Of a DNA stretch of 64,000 nucleotides, positions 11,398-22,039 are shown one piece after another. The DNA is taken from contig CM043963.1 in NCBI GenBank assembly GCA_014529385.2, positions 79,198,412 through 79,262,411 of the forward strand, in the 5' to 3' direction. Every line of letters begins with the position of its first letter. The first letter of the stretch is position 1. The notes under the pieces are model-generated. The model was not told where the DNA came from, searched no databases, and worked only from the letters and a program-made list of their open reading frames with translations. The DNA comes from Adiantum capillus-veneris (lineage: Eukaryota; Streptophyta; Polypodiopsida; Polypodiales; Pteridaceae). The translations under genes and the position numbers were made by a program.

Positions 11398-14300
11398 ATG
11401 GCTGACAACAACAACACAGATGTGTTCAAGATGTTTGCTACTGAGGACAGGTTGGATGGGGACAACTACCCTATGTGGGCTTATATGATGCAACATGTTC
11501 TTGTGACAAAAGGTGTCTGGAACATTGTGCAGGGCATTGATGTATGTCCTGGTTCTGAGCATGTAGGCGATGTTGAGGATGTTGCAGGTCTTGCTGCAAG
11601 GATTGCAGCTGTTAGAGTTGTTTTGCCTATGGAAGAACAAGCTCATTGGGATGTTAAGGATGCGCAGGCTCATGCATTGATTGCGTTGTCTGTGAAGCGC
11701 ACCATTGTTCCTCACATCCGTTCAGCAAAATCTGCAAAACAGGCTTGGGATATTTTAGCAGGTCTTTATGCAAGCCGCAATGAGGCTAAAATTGCTTTGC
11801 TGCGTAAAGAGCTGGAGTCAAAGATTATGCATGAGGAAGATGATATGGACACTTTCCTTGCTAGTGTCAAGGATATCAATGAGCAGCTTATTTCTGCAGG
11901 TGAAGTCATTTCAGAAAGTTCCCTTGTGCAGACTGTTCTTGATGCCTTACCAGATTCCTACCAGACTTTTGCTAGTACTTGGAGACTGATGACCCAAGGA
12001 GATCCTGAAGTTGTCAAGTTTGATGCATTATGCACATTGCTGTTGCAAGAGTCACTTTCCAGAAAAAACAGGACTACACAGTGTGCAGTTGAACAGGCTT
12101 TTATTGCTTCTCAAAGAAAGGGTGGTAACAGCAATGCAGCCACTTCTTATGGTTCTGCTGCGAGTGGCAAAAATTATGTCCCTAATGCTTCTACTGGCAG
12201 CAATTCGTCTGGAAATTCTGGTGATAAGAGAAAAACGAAGATGCGTTGCCATTATTATAAAGCCAATGATCACTTGATCAAGTCGTGTCCTAAGTTGAAG
12301 GCCAAAGAGGCTAAGAAGAAAGAGGGTGGTTCCACTGCAAATGCTGGTTCCACTACAAATGCATCCATTGTTGAGTCTTCTGCGAAAGGAGACTGTAATG
12401 CTGATGTTGATGCAGAATGGGCTTTTAGCGCAGAGTACACTTACTATCCTACTGTCCATGATGCATGCTTGTCAGTTGCTGCAGATTCACATGTGTGGTA
12501 TTTCGACAGTGGTGCTACAAAGCACATTACCTCACATCGTGAATTGTTTACCTCTCTCGAGTCAGTCCCTCATGGGAATTCAGTCACTTGTGCCAACAAC
12601 GCCTCTTATCCAGTTCAGGGAGTTGGAAAGATTGTGCTCACTGCTGCTAATGGCAGTTCCTTCACACTTGTTGATGCACTTTATGTACTTGGGATCAAGA
12701 AGAATCTCTTGTCTGTATACGCACTTGCTAGACTTGGACTTGTAGTCAAATTTGTGGATGACAGATGTACAGCTCATGATCTTAGTTTTGGTGATGAAAT
12801 TGTTGCATCTGGCCTTTTGTGCCGTGGGCTGTATAAGCTTACTTTGTATGACAAGTGTGGAAAAAATTTTGCAAATGCTGTTGCAGATTCAAGGGCTATT
12901 TCAGATGCAAAACTTTGGCATGCACGTTTTGGTCATCTGAATTTTGCCAGTTTGCTGCGTTTGCAGAAATCTAATATGGTTGCTTCTTTGCCACCTCTTG
13001 AAGCACCTGTCAAACATGTTTGTGAAGGCTGTATTTCGGGTAAGATGCAGCGTTCTAAGTTTCCAAAGGATGGTTCAGTTCGAGCCACATGCAGGTTGCA
13101 GCTTGTCCATAGTGATGTTTGTGGGCCCATGCAAACTCCGTCCTTGGGCAATTACCTGTACTTCGTGACTTTCATTGATGATTACTCCAGCCATGCATGG
13201 GTATTTCCGCTTAAAGCGAAGTCCGAAGTTTTTATGTGCTTCAAACAATTTTTGGCTATGGCTGAAAATTTCTCAAAATGTACTATGGGCACCCTCCGTT
13301 CCGATCGAAGGGGGGAGTATATGTCTCATGAATTTAATGCATTTCTGGCTAGTGGTGGGATAAAACACCAATGTACAGCGCCTTATACACCTCACCAAAA
13401 TGGTGTTGCTGAGAGGAAAAACAGGTCACTGACGGAAATGGCACGATGTATGGTCAAAAGTAAAGCTTTGCCGCATTCTTTTTGGCTTGAGGCCATTATG
13501 TGTGCCACTTATGTACTTAACAGGTGTCCTTTGAAAGCTTTGCAGTCTATTACTCCATATGAAGCATGGCCTGATAGAAAACCTTCTATTGAGCACATGC
13601 GTGTTTTTGGCTGTTTGGCATATGCTTTGGTGCCACAAGTGTAGCGCAAAAAATTGGATGATAAGGCTGTCAAAAGTACTTTTGTTGGTTATAGTGCTGA
13701 AAGCAAAGGTTACAGGTTGTATCATCTGCAAACAAAACGTATTCTGGTTTCTCAAGATGTAGTGTTTGTGGAAGACTCTGTTCACCCCTTGGTGTCATGT
13801 ACTAGAGACAGTAATGTAAGCTCACAGGACATTTATGACACTTTGTTGCCTCTTTTCAGTGGTGGAAATATGAATGTAAGTTCCAATGAGGCAAATGTAC
13901 AGCCTATGGGGGTTTCTGAAAATGTTCTAGATCAGCCTATTATTGATGCAGATGTACATGATGTACTTGATGAGGAAAGGGTTGAAAATGAGCAGGCTAG
14001 AGGTATGCCAAAATGGTTGGTGCACAGTTTGCGTGACAGTAAATTGGATGCACCTTTGTCTAGTCGTACTCGTTCAGGCTCTCGCCATGCATCTTATGCA
14101 TCAGATTGTTATGCTTTGGCTGTGTCTATCTTACATGATGTTGAGGAGCCTCTGACTTTCGATGAAGCACAAAATTCAGAAAATTGGATGGCTGCCATGC
14201 AATCAGAATATGATGCACTTATAGAAAATGACACATGGACTTTATGTGATTTGCCTCCTGGCAAAAAGGCCATTGGTACAAAGTGGATTTACAAGTTGAA

Positions 14301-15684
14301 ACGCAAGCCGGATGGTGAGATCGATCGCCATAAGGCTCGACATGTTGCAAAGGGTTATGCACAGCAAAAAGGCATAGATTATGAAGAGACTTTTGCTCCC
14401 ACTTGTCGTATGACTACTGTGCGTTTTCTATGTGCATTGGCAGCTCATTTTGGTTGGGATGTACATCAATCAGACAGTGTTACTGCTTTCTTGAATGGTG
14501 ACATATTTGAAGAAGTTTATCTAACGCAGCCTCGCGGTTTTGTCATAAAAGGACAAGAGGACAAAGTGTGCAAATGTAACAAGGCTTTGTATGGGTTGAA
14601 GCAATCTCCTCGTGCTTGGTATGAGAAAGCTGACACTCATTTGGTCAAACAAGGCTTTCGTAACAGTCCAACAGAAAGCACATTGTATGTAAAGCATGAG
14701 GGTCATGTATTTTTCATCATGGTTCTTTATGTTGATGATTTGCTGATCACTGGACCAAATGAGAGACATATTGTTTAATTTAAGGCTGATTTGAATGCTA
14801 CTTTCAAGATGAAAGATTTGGGGCTGTTGCATCATTATTTGGGCATACAGTTTAGGCAGTGTGATGGTGGTATTGCCTTGTGTCAGAAAAGTTACATAGA
14901 GACATTGCTATGTAAGTTTGGACTTGAGGATTGCAAACCTATTGCCACTCCCATGGAAACAGGTTTGAAATTGAGTCTACATGATGCTGGTGATCCTACT
15001 GATGTCACTCTTTACCAAACTGCTGTTGGCTGCCTCATTTATGTATGCAACACGAGGCCGGATATTCAGTTTGCAGTCTCACAGATCAGCAGATTTATGC
15101 ATAGCCCAGGGTCTAAGCATTGGCAGGCTATCAAGAGGATTTTCCTCTACCTTAGTGGCACTTTACACCTTGGCTTGTTTTATCCCAAGGGGGGATCATT
15201 GCCGCCAGACTTACATGCTTTTTTGGACTCAGATTGGGTTGGTTGTTTTGACACGTGAGTGTCCACAAGTGGTTTTTGTTTCATGCTTGGCAGTTCATGT
15301 ATATCATGGTTGAGCAAGAAGCAACCTACTGTGGCCACTTCGAGTTGTGAGGCTGAGTACAGGGCAATCTTCACAGCTACGGTTGAGTGTGTATGGCTCA
15401 AATGCCTTATGGATGATTTGGGCGTTGGACAGGACACTGCCAACACTATCTACACTGACAGTCAGAGCGCATTGGCAGCTGCGAGGAACCTCGTTTTTCA
15501 TGCTCGCACAAAGCACATTGAGGTGCATTACCACTATGTCAGGGAGAGGCTCTCAGCAGGAGAGATCAGATTGGCTTATGTGCCAACATAGGACAACCTT
15601 GCAGATCTTTTCACAAAGGCATTGTCTCGTGAGAAGCTTGAAGCTTTCCGCAAAGCTTTGGGCTTACTCCCCTTTGTGGACTGA
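11398..15684 (+). pseudogene. Copia gag-pol polyprotein, family 1 copy A (1428 codons, four in-frame stops)
   Basis: One reading frame runs from the ATG at 11398 (MADNNNTDVFKMF) to TGA at 15682-15684. Domain order is Copia gag (UBN2-like, residues about 20-230), zinc knuckle near 280 (CHYYKANDHLIKSC; the second Cys is Tyr), protease DSGATKHI near 380, GAG-pre-integrase WHARFGHL near 505, integrase with HSDVCGP and QNGVAERKNRS, RT with YVDDLL, and RNase H with IYTDSQSA. This is the Copia order, which makes new element cDNA and integrates it. Stops occur at 13642 (TAG), 14776 (TAA), 15256 (TGA) and 15589 (TAG). At each site copy B or the flanking context has a sense codon (CAG, GAA, CGA, CAG). 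The element is therefore non-functional but otherwise colinear and complete. Confidence 0.95.
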
Positions 15685-15759
15685 TCCTATCCTCAGGGCA
15701 TGGCACTTCCCTTTACTCATGTGCCAGCTCTCGTTCACCGCATCACTCCAGGGGGGATT

Positions 15760-15986
15760 TGTTACCATATACATGTGGTAGTGATGTGTGTGAACACACT
15801 AGGACCACCAGGGCATTTTTTCCCTCTTTAGGAGGTTTTTTCCCCCGTGCATTGTATATACGCCCATCACTCTAGGGCTATCTATCTTTCCATTGCACAC
15901 TAAGTAACACACTCTCTATTGTGTGCCTTGAGCTTCCTTCGTCTTCTCCAAGCTGTGTGTGTTTTTCTGCAACCCTAATTCCAACA
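15760..15986 (+). repeat. 3' LTR of Copia-1A (227 bp)
   Basis: Starts TGTTACC directly after the purine tract and ends CCAACA. It differs from the 5' LTR by transitions such as CCGCC/CCACC and by contraction of a GT run. Confidence 0.95.
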
Positions 15987-16040
15987 TCAGCTTCGTCTCG
16001 CGGATTGACAATTATGTTTTTTGTTCTTGCTATGTCTACA
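15987..16040 (+). repeat. 3' LTR of the inner element, last 54 bp
   Basis: The sequence after Copia-1A (GGATTGACAATTATG and TTCTTGCTATGT) aligns with 2755-2801 at the end of the left LTR. This shows that the Copia landed near the 3' end of this LTR. Confidence 0.75.
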
Positions 16041-17512
16041 ATAAGATAAGAGTGAGGTTAGGAAACCCATCCACAGAGACAAAGTAGACAGAGACCATAC
16101 ACGTACAATGAGACGTTCACCAAGATAATCAAGGAGGAAATAGAAAATCTAAAAGAAGCACGGTTCATCTATGAGATTGAACATACAGACTGGGTGTCAC
16201 CAATTGTAGTGATATAGAAAAAGAATGGGAAATTGAGAGTATTGTAGATCTCAAAAGGGTAAATGCTGCAACCATCAGGGACAACTACCCTCTTCATATA
16301 ACAGAGCATATTTTAGAGAGAGTGGCCATCTTGTTGAAGACCAAACTCTTCAAAGATTGGTGCACTTGGGTATATACTGGCCAACAATGAGGGGAGATGT
16401 TCATACATTTGTAAAACAATGTTTACAAAGCCAGAAAAGGACACCAATTCCTCATGTAACCATGTTCTAGGTATCAATTGTTCCTAAATGGAGCAACTAC
16501 CTAGTTGCTTATTTAAAGGATCAAATCATGAGTAAATGTTGCCAAAGAGCTATAGAAATTGAAGCGAAAGACTACGCCTTGATTGAAAACCAACTTTATA
16601 AAAGGAGTAAAGATCAACATCTATGATTGTGCACCAATGAAGATGATTTCTAGAGCAGGCACATGCAGGTTTAGCAGGAGGACACTTTTCTATTGAGACC
16701 ACTTCTAGAGCTCTTTTATTGGTAGGCATATGGTGTCCATAATTATTTGTTGACGCCAAAGAATTTGTAAAGGAGATGTGATACATGTTAGAGGGCACAA
16801 ATGCCAACTAGAGTAGATAACATGCCATTAAGGTCAATGATGGGAAAACGTGCTTTTGCAAAATGGGGAATAGATTTTGTAGGACCAATCCAACCACCTG
16901 CTTATAAAATGCAATCTCAATAAATCATTGTGTCAATGGATTATCTAATTAAATGGGCAGAATCATGAGCCACAAGAAAGAATGATGCACGAACAACAAC
17001 AGCATTATTATATGAGTGCATCTTTATGAGATTTGGATTACCAATCAAATTGATAAGCAATAGGGGAACCCATTTCTTGAACGAAATGAGTGCATCTTTA
17101 TGAGATTTGGATTACCAATCAAATTGATAAGCAATAGGGGAACCCATTTCTTGAGCACTTGTTAAATAAATTCATGGTAGTTCACAATAAGCCGGTCCCA
17201 TATCATCCTCAAGCAAATGGTCAAGCGGAACATACCAATAAAATCCTTAGCTCGGTGCTAACAAAAGTTGCTAGCTTGGTCCAAACAGATTGGAAGATGA
17301 ATTGACATGCCATCTTATGGGCCTATACAGCTTCATTCAAGACCGCACTTAATGCTATACCATTCAACTAGGTGTATGGGATGTCATTCTACCTATAGAG
17401 TTTTTGTTACCAATTTTATGAGAAGCAAAAGACCTCAAGTGGACAGGCCATGAGTCATAAGAGAGGTTAGAAGATTTGGAAAAATTAGATGAGCAAAGGC
17501 TTGCAGTTGTAG
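16041..17512 (+). pseudogene. Tat-like Gypsy pol fragment: RT start, internal deletion, integrase core
   Basis: From 16102 the frame reads RPYTYNETFTKIIKEE then ARFIYEIEHTDWVSPIVV and KKNGKLR, the start of Gypsy RT, with stops. After about 16330 the RT catalytic core and RNase H are missing, and integrase H2C2-type sequence follows (WPTMRGDVHTFVKQC). The core shows AKWGIDFVGPI (first Asp present), LISNRGTHFL (second catalytic Asp changed to Asn) and PYHPQANGQAEHTNK (Glu present). It is broken by many stops, by a 74-bp tandem duplication, and at 17512 by the mini-Copia. The pre-integrase region GGHFSIETTSRALLLVGIW occurs downstream of the first H2C2-like segment, so the region was also rearranged. 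Confidence 0.85.
17012..17154 (+). repeat. 74-bp tandem duplication within the integrase core
   Basis: The segment starting ATGAGTGCATCTTTATGAGA at 17012 recurs exactly at 17086 and runs through CCCATTTCTTGA. The identity of the copies indicates a recent duplication in an otherwise decayed gene. Confidence 0.95.
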
Positions 17513-17701
17513 TGAAGGGGATCGGGGAGCACCACAGACAGAGAGTGAGAGAGAGAGAAGGAGACACACGACACGATGTGGGTGGGGAGACTCAATGAGT
17601 GAGCAGCCCCCTATACACTTATGCTATGTATAAGGTATACAAGTCAGTGGGCGCCCAGACTCTGGGCGGCCGGGCAAGGCACAGACGCCTATACCCCAAC
17701 A
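17513..17701 (-). repeat. 3' LTR of the mini-Copia (189 bp)
   Basis: Plus-strand ends are TGAAGGGG and CCCCAACA. Contains a GA-rich run, ACACGACACGATGTGG and the GC-rich inverted motif GCGCCCAGACTCTGGGCGGC (CGCCCAGA/TCTGGGCG), which can form a hairpin. Confidence 0.95.
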
Positions 17702-17798
17702 ACCTCCCACTTAAAGGCGACTGTGCCTTTAAGCAAGGGAACCTAGTCTAAAGACTACAAAAGGTGAGAGAAAACCACTCTCAACCGATGCCCACTGG

Positions 17799-18146
17799 CT
17801 AGCTGTGATCGTGTGCATCCGGCTGTCTTGCTCCCGTGTAAGTCCATACACCACCAAACGTACCGCACACGTACTGCAAGTATGTATGCAATACCTGCAT
17901 ATCTCCCTCGTGCACTATGCCATCATCAGTCAACAAACGACTGACAACCCCAACTGCAAATGCTCCCACTGCAGCTGCGATATCCGATCTCAAGATCAAC
18001 ATCTCATACATGAGACCACCTAATGCCGATGCAATGCTAGCGGGCCCTGCTAGCTCTACGGAGCATGCATCAACATATATATCCCTGGAAATAGGCATCT
18101 CTGACTGACAAGGTGTGTCAGCCACATGCATCTCCTGACTGTCCAC
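17799..18146 (-). pseudogene. Relic of Copia RT/RNase H junction in the mini-Copia
   Basis: The 115-residue frame contains SALGGLMYEMLILRSDIAAA and VGVVSRLL, then LHTYLQYVCGTFGG. This matches in order the Copia segment typified here by VGSLMYAMVWTRPDIAHAV, VGVVSRFM and ILRYLKGT (seen intact in Copia-2). It is separated from the gag-protease ORF by only 72 bases, so a deletion joined gag-protease directly to the end of RT. It has no catalytic residues and is probably not functional as an enzyme. Confidence 0.65.
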
Positions 18147-18218
18147 AAAAGACGCATCAACCTATCGTGCAACCTCAGAGCAAACCAGCTGCTCTAGGTG
18201 TCTGCTGGAAGACATATC

Positions 18219-19634
18219 CTACACAACTATATCCCCATGCTCACTGTCGATCATAGAAAGGAATGACTGCATAATCGCTGACATCTCAGCCTCCTCTGCA
18301 ATCATCCACTGCAAACATGACCACTCAATCTGCTGTGACTCACTAGAGCTCTCATGCTCTAACTCCGTATGCATAGACTCTTGCACAACGTCCTCCTGTC
18401 GTGACTCACTAGAGCAAGACCGCTCTACCTGTCTATCCTGCATAGAAGTATCTCTCACAACTGACTCTCTGCTTTGCTCAGTCACTAGCAAAGCATGCAT
18501 GTCTGACTCTGTCACCTCTCTGTGTGATTGATCAAGTCGTGCCCCAACTGTGTGCACAACGAGCTCACTACTCTGCACTCCATGCAAAGCATCCTGCAAC
18601 CCACAAGCAAAAGAGACTCGCCTGCTCTCTCGCTGTCTACTTGGCTGCATGATCACAGAGACAACACCGTCTCTCGCGTGATCCACATGCAATGGGTAAC
18701 CTGTACCACTCCTGGCACCTCTCGCAATCACTAGCGAACCCAAATGCATCACAAAATCTCGCTCTCGTAGCGAAATCTGACATCCACTATCCCGTAACTG
18801 TCTGACTGAGATCAAATCCCGTCTCAGATCTGGCACATAACGCACATGACGTAGGGTAAATCTCAAATTACTGGGCAAGGACAAACATACGTCTCCTGCA
18901 CCCTCAATGTCATACACAGCACCATCAGCCATGTGCACACCACCAAGTCTCCCACTAGAAAACGTGCTAAACCACTCACGATGCAACGTGACATGGAAAG
19001 TAGCATCTGAATCTAGTAACCAATGTGAAGACAATGTGCAATCCGATATGTAATCCGTAGACATAAGATCGTATGAAGACAAGCTAGATGTAAATGTGAC
19101 ATCGCCGTCACAAGCATACTCAGTAACCACCGTACTGATCTCACTAGCATCTGTCATGCCCGAATTTGCATCATGCATCTGTCGCCTCCGTTGTCTCAAA
19201 CGCCTGAAACATTGACGCCTAATGTGCCCTCTATGTCCACAATGCCAACATGTCAAGTCTCTATGCCGTCGAGACTTGCGTGTGGGACCAATCTCTCCCA
19301 TGGACATAGAAGTGGGACTAGACTCCCCTGTAGACATGGATGTCGCGTACATAGCATGTAAATTCTGCCATAAAGCATGAGTTGTAGTCTCCCTCGAGAC
19401 CTGCCAGTAAACAGACTCAACCAGATGCAAACAAATCGTAGACATGGCTAACTCATCAAGATCCTGCCAATCATCATCACGCATAGAATTGGGCTTTGCC
19501 GATAAACCACGCAAGGGTTTATCCTGCCCCAAATCCGCCAATGCAACAAGCATATGTTCCTTCCAAGCAACAAAATCTACACCATCAAACTGTGTCAGAC
19601 CATAACGCTGGAAGTCAAATGAAAAATCAGCCAT
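18219..19634 (-). CDS. Copia gag-protease ORF of the mini-Copia (471 aa, intact frame)
   Basis: Starts MADFSFDFQRYGL, with the Copia gag N-terminal signature FDGVDFVAWKEHMLVAL at residues about 17-33. It has a basic stretch and a canonical CCHC knuckle CWHCGHRGHIRRQC at about 128-141. A protease-like region follows with LLDSDATFHVT near 207-217 and HVRYVPDLRRDLISV near 265-279. The normal Asp-Ser-Gly active site is Asp-Ser-Asp, which should abolish protease activity. The C-terminal 190 residues are Ser/Glu/Gln-rich and replace integrase, RT and RNase H. The open frame in a young element suggests that the capsid/RNA-binding part is what is conserved. The protein would package element RNA; polymerase must come from an autonomous partner. 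Confidence 0.88.
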   Translation of the reverse strand: MADFSFDFQRYGLTQFDGVDFVAWKEHMLVALADLGQDKPLRGLSAKPNSMRDDDWQDLDELAMSTICLHLVESVYWQVSRETTTHALWQNLHAMYATSMSTGESSPTSMSMGEIGPTRKSRRHRDLTCWHCGHRGHIRRQCFRRLRQRRRQMHDANSGMTDASEISTVVTEYACDGDVTFTSSLSSYDLMSTDYISDCTLSSHWLLDSDATFHVTLHREWFSTFSSGRLGGVHMADGAVYDIEGAGDVCLSLPSNLRFTLRHVRYVPDLRRDLISVRQLRDSGCQISLRERDFVMHLGSLVIARGARSGTGYPLHVDHARDGVVSVIMQPSRQRESRRVSFACGLQDALHGVQSSELVVHTVGARLDQSHREVTESDMHALLVTEQSRESVVRDTSMQDRQVERSCSSESRQEDVVQESMHTELEHESSSESQQIEWSCLQWMIAEEAEMSAIMQSFLSMIDSEHGDIVV

Positions 19635-20999
19635 AATGCTCGCAAAAGAGCAACCAACAATGAGTAGCTAATGTCAACCAAATCAGCCCTAAACTGGCTC
19701 GAATCGCATCAACAAAAGTCTGCAAATATGATTGTAAGATATGGCTGCAAATCAGCCCCAAAATTCAGCTCTTAAACAGCTGCATAAACAAGTCACAAAC
19801 GTGTCCCAGATCAGCCTACAACTGAGCCATACATGGACACCTGCAAAGAGGAAACAATGGCCAAAAATTCAGCGCCCAAATAAGCCCTCAAACCTGCCTG
19901 TAAACTTGTAAACCTGTAGCTGAAACCTGCTGAAAAACCTCAAGCCATTAGTGCTCGAATCCGGCTACCTAGCTCGTAGCCACACAAGCATACATCACAA
20001 TACTCACTCATGTGAGTGTGCCAAGATAATTGTACGCCTGTCAAACCCGTGAGCTAATCACCAAGCCCACACTGTGCGGTATCGATGCATACACACGCAC
20101 AAATCTCCCACCTGCAGAGAACACCGCACGCAAATGCTGAGTGCAAACCGCAATCTCTACCTAGATCGCATAAATGATACGCATAAAACTCCTGGGAAAA
20201 TTTCGCCAGAGTTTCGTCAGTAAAACGGCCACAAAACCAGTAACCAAACTGACTGCACGCTCAAAACCATGAGCAACCAAAGCGCATCAAACCGCACTCC
20301 AAATGCATGCACCAATCTCCACACTTTGCATACATCATTGCAAACACCTGCAAATCTAGTACACAAATATCTGCTCTACTTGTGACTGCCAAAACACATG
20401 CTCGAGGCATACATTGCCGAGCTCAAAATGCAATCACATTAGTCTCCTTGAGCATCAAACCACATAAGGCATACATCGTATCCTCCCACCTGTGAGGAAA
20501 CTTGCAGCAAATATCACTCTCACATCTGAGAGCAAACCATGTGTGGAATCCTCGACACACAATAAACAACTGCTGTTGCTGCAGAAAATTCAGCGTTCAG
20601 AATTTTAAAATTCTGATATGACGAGCGCGTCCGGAGCGTGCCAAAACCCCAAGGTAGACTCTTGGATCACATGTATCCGAGTCCGGGTGTGAAAGCTATG
20701 CCAAAAACCTCCATTTTGACCCAAAAACGCAGCATAAACTGCCAAAAGAGGGCTGAAAAATGCAGCTCCTCAACCGTAGCTCAAATGAGGTTTCTGATGG
20801 CTCGAATGGCTTCGAAAGGGGGGTAAAACATTAGGACACCTACTGGAAACGCTCTCAGAAAGCTGAATTTGCCGATGCCGAAGTCGAAACCCTGTTTGCA
20901 CTCTTGAAAGTGCGCGCGCGCGCGGACGCGATTTCGGGAATGAAACTGGCTCTCCACTGTCATCGTGACTGTGCACACACGCGCTCCCTCCGCACCTAC
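19635..20999 (-). other. Long non-coding leader of the mini-Copia
   Basis: About 1.37 kb between primer site and gag start with no frame of note on either strand. It is rich in CA/GC-containing words (CAAATCTCC, TGCAAAC, AAACCTGC) and less AT-rich than neighbours. It includes an alternating GCGCGCGCGCG block near 20912-20924 close to the LTR. It may carry packaging signals. Confidence 0.6.
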
Positions 21000-21011
21000 G
21001 CTCTAATACAA
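21000..21011 (-). other. Primer-binding site of the mini-Copia (degenerate Met-tRNA type)
   Basis: On the minus strand TTGTATTAGAGC follows the 5' LTR by two bases. It matches the usual TGGTATCAGAGC at 10 of 12 positions. Confidence 0.75.
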
Positions 21012-21013
21012 AT

Positions 21014-21202
21014 TGAAGGGGATCGGGGAGCACCACAGACAGAGAGTGGGAGAGAGAGAAGGAGACACACGACACGATGTGGGTGGGGAGACTCAATGAG
21101 TGAGCAGCCCCCTATACACTTATGCTATGTATAAGGTATACAAGTCAGTGGGCGCCCAGACTCTGGGCGGCCGGGCAAGGCACAGACGCCTATACCCCAA
21201 CA
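21014..21202 (-). repeat. 5' LTR of the mini-Copia (189 bp)
   Basis: Virtually identical to 17513-17701. The TGTAG target duplication follows at 21203. Confidence 0.95.
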
Positions 21203-21520
21203 TGTAGCTCATATCTATGCCCAAAAAAGGAAACATAAACAATTCCAAGACTCGCATTTTCTCACAAAAATCTTTAAAAAAGGGGATTTAGTTTTAGTTT
21301 ATTCACTAAAACAACATATCCCAAACTTCAAAAAGAAAGGGAATGGATCTTTTGTAATTGAAGACGTATCTCCTAGTGGAGCAGTGAAACTTGTGACTAT
21401 AGATGGTGAGGTAATGGCCAATTGGACTAGTGGGTGTAGATTAAGGAAGTATAACCTACCACTAACTCATGAGCTATTAGAACAAGTGCATGAAGTAAAA
21501 GAATGGAAAATAAAGAGATA
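21203..21520 (+). pseudogene. Integrase C-terminal region of the outer Tat-like Gypsy
   Basis: After the TGTAG duplication the frame continues as AHIYAQKRKHKQFQDSHFLT, FKKGDLVLVYSLKQHIPNFK, GSFVIEDVSPSGAVKLVTID and RLRKYNLPLTHELLEQV. This is the post-core domain of plant Tat-type integrase (DNA-binding SH3-like GDLVLVY and the GPF/AV pattern). It ends at a stop near 21521. It shows that 17512 and 21203 were contiguous before the mini-Copia inserted. Confidence 0.88.
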
Positions 21521-21563
21521 ACAAGTGATAGACTAAGCACAAGAAGAAGCTCACATTTGAATA

Positions 21564-22039
21564 TTGAAGCAAAAATCTGCAACAATGAAGTTTCAAATGG
21601 AGCCAATTCCTCTCAGTACAATGCAAGTGTTTACGATTAGATACACACAAGCTCTAATAGAAGATGAGGTAGAGACAGCTAATGAATGGCTAGATGGAAT
21701 GGATCTTTGCATTGAAGTGGAGCTCAAAAATAAGATCAAAGTCAAGGCTCTCATGGAAACAAGAGCAAGGATCAATGCGGTAAGCTACTCGACATATAGA
21801 AAAGCTACAACTCAACCGCTAGAACCTTGCCACACTAAGGTCAAAGGATGCCATAAGAAGCTAACGCCCACTCTAGGGGCAGTCAACCTGAACCTACTAG
21901 TGAATGGATTTTCTTGTTTGCATCATTTCCTATGCCTACCATGTGAGCATATGGATGAAGACATGGTATTGGGAGTTCCATTGGCATACTTACAAGGCGG
22001 TACAGAACTGGACTACAAACAAGCTAAAACTCTCTTTAA
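21564..22039 (+). pseudogene. Retroviral-type aspartic-protease-like ORF downstream of integrase (5' part)
   Basis: The frame from 21564 includes VKALMETRARINAVSYSTYR, PTLGAVNLNLLVNGF, HFLCLP and EHMDEDMVLGVPL. The order (active-site loop, G-strand, flap-like segment, D-x-V-L-G) matches a Gypsy/retroviral pepsin-like protease. The active-site D-T-G-A is replaced by E-T-R-A, so it should be inactive. Its position after integrase is unusual, since Gypsy protease normally precedes RT. The frame is cut at 22039 by the TTAA element and resumes in register at 23361. Alternative: a piece of a second Gypsy copy rearranged behind pol. Confidence 0.65.

Larger units (their letters stand above)
10807..15986 (+). 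mobile_element. Copia family 1, copy A (full-length, 5.18 kb, inactivated)
   Basis: Bounded by LTRs 10807-11035 and 15760-15986 (TGTTACC...CCAACA). The initiator-Met-tRNA type primer site is at 11038-11049 and a polypurine tract CCAGGGGGGATT is at 15748-15759. It sits inside the 3' LTR of the inner Gypsy-like element. The flanking pentamers are TCAAT and TCAGC, a 3/5 match, consistent with a target duplication decayed by two transitions. The LTRs differ at roughly five substitutions plus a 2-bp indel in a GT run, so insertion is moderately old. Its polyprotein is one frame with four internal stops. Confidence 0.93.
17513..21202 (-). mobile_element. Young non-autonomous mini-Copia (3.69 kb, gag-protease only)
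   Basis: LTRs 17513-17701 and 21014-21202 (189 bp each) differ at one visible base (GTGAG versus GTGGG near 17543/21044). Perfect 5-bp target duplications TGTAG lie at 17508-17512 and 21203-21207. The element reads on the minus strand: primer site 21000-21011, 1.4-kb leader, gag-protease ORF (19634-18219), an RT/RNase H relic (18146-17799), then a purine tract (complement of ACCTCCCACTT at 17703). No integrase or RT core fits between 18219 and 17799, so an internal deletion removed most of pol. It inserted into the integrase region of the outer Gypsy. The near-identical LTRs point to recent movement using enzymes from elsewhere. Confidence 0.93.

Noticed and set aside
11380-11715. Minus-strand and out-of-frame ORFs overlapping the Copia polyproteins (for example 12052-12459, 12326-12745, 34873-35280, 43404-43736)
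   Set aside because: They are shadow frames of the well-supported gag-pol frame and recur only because the two Copia-1 copies are similar.
17041-17154. Possible CRISPR-like or satellite repeat
   Set aside because: Only two adjacent copies of a coding segment, without spacers; a simple tandem duplication.
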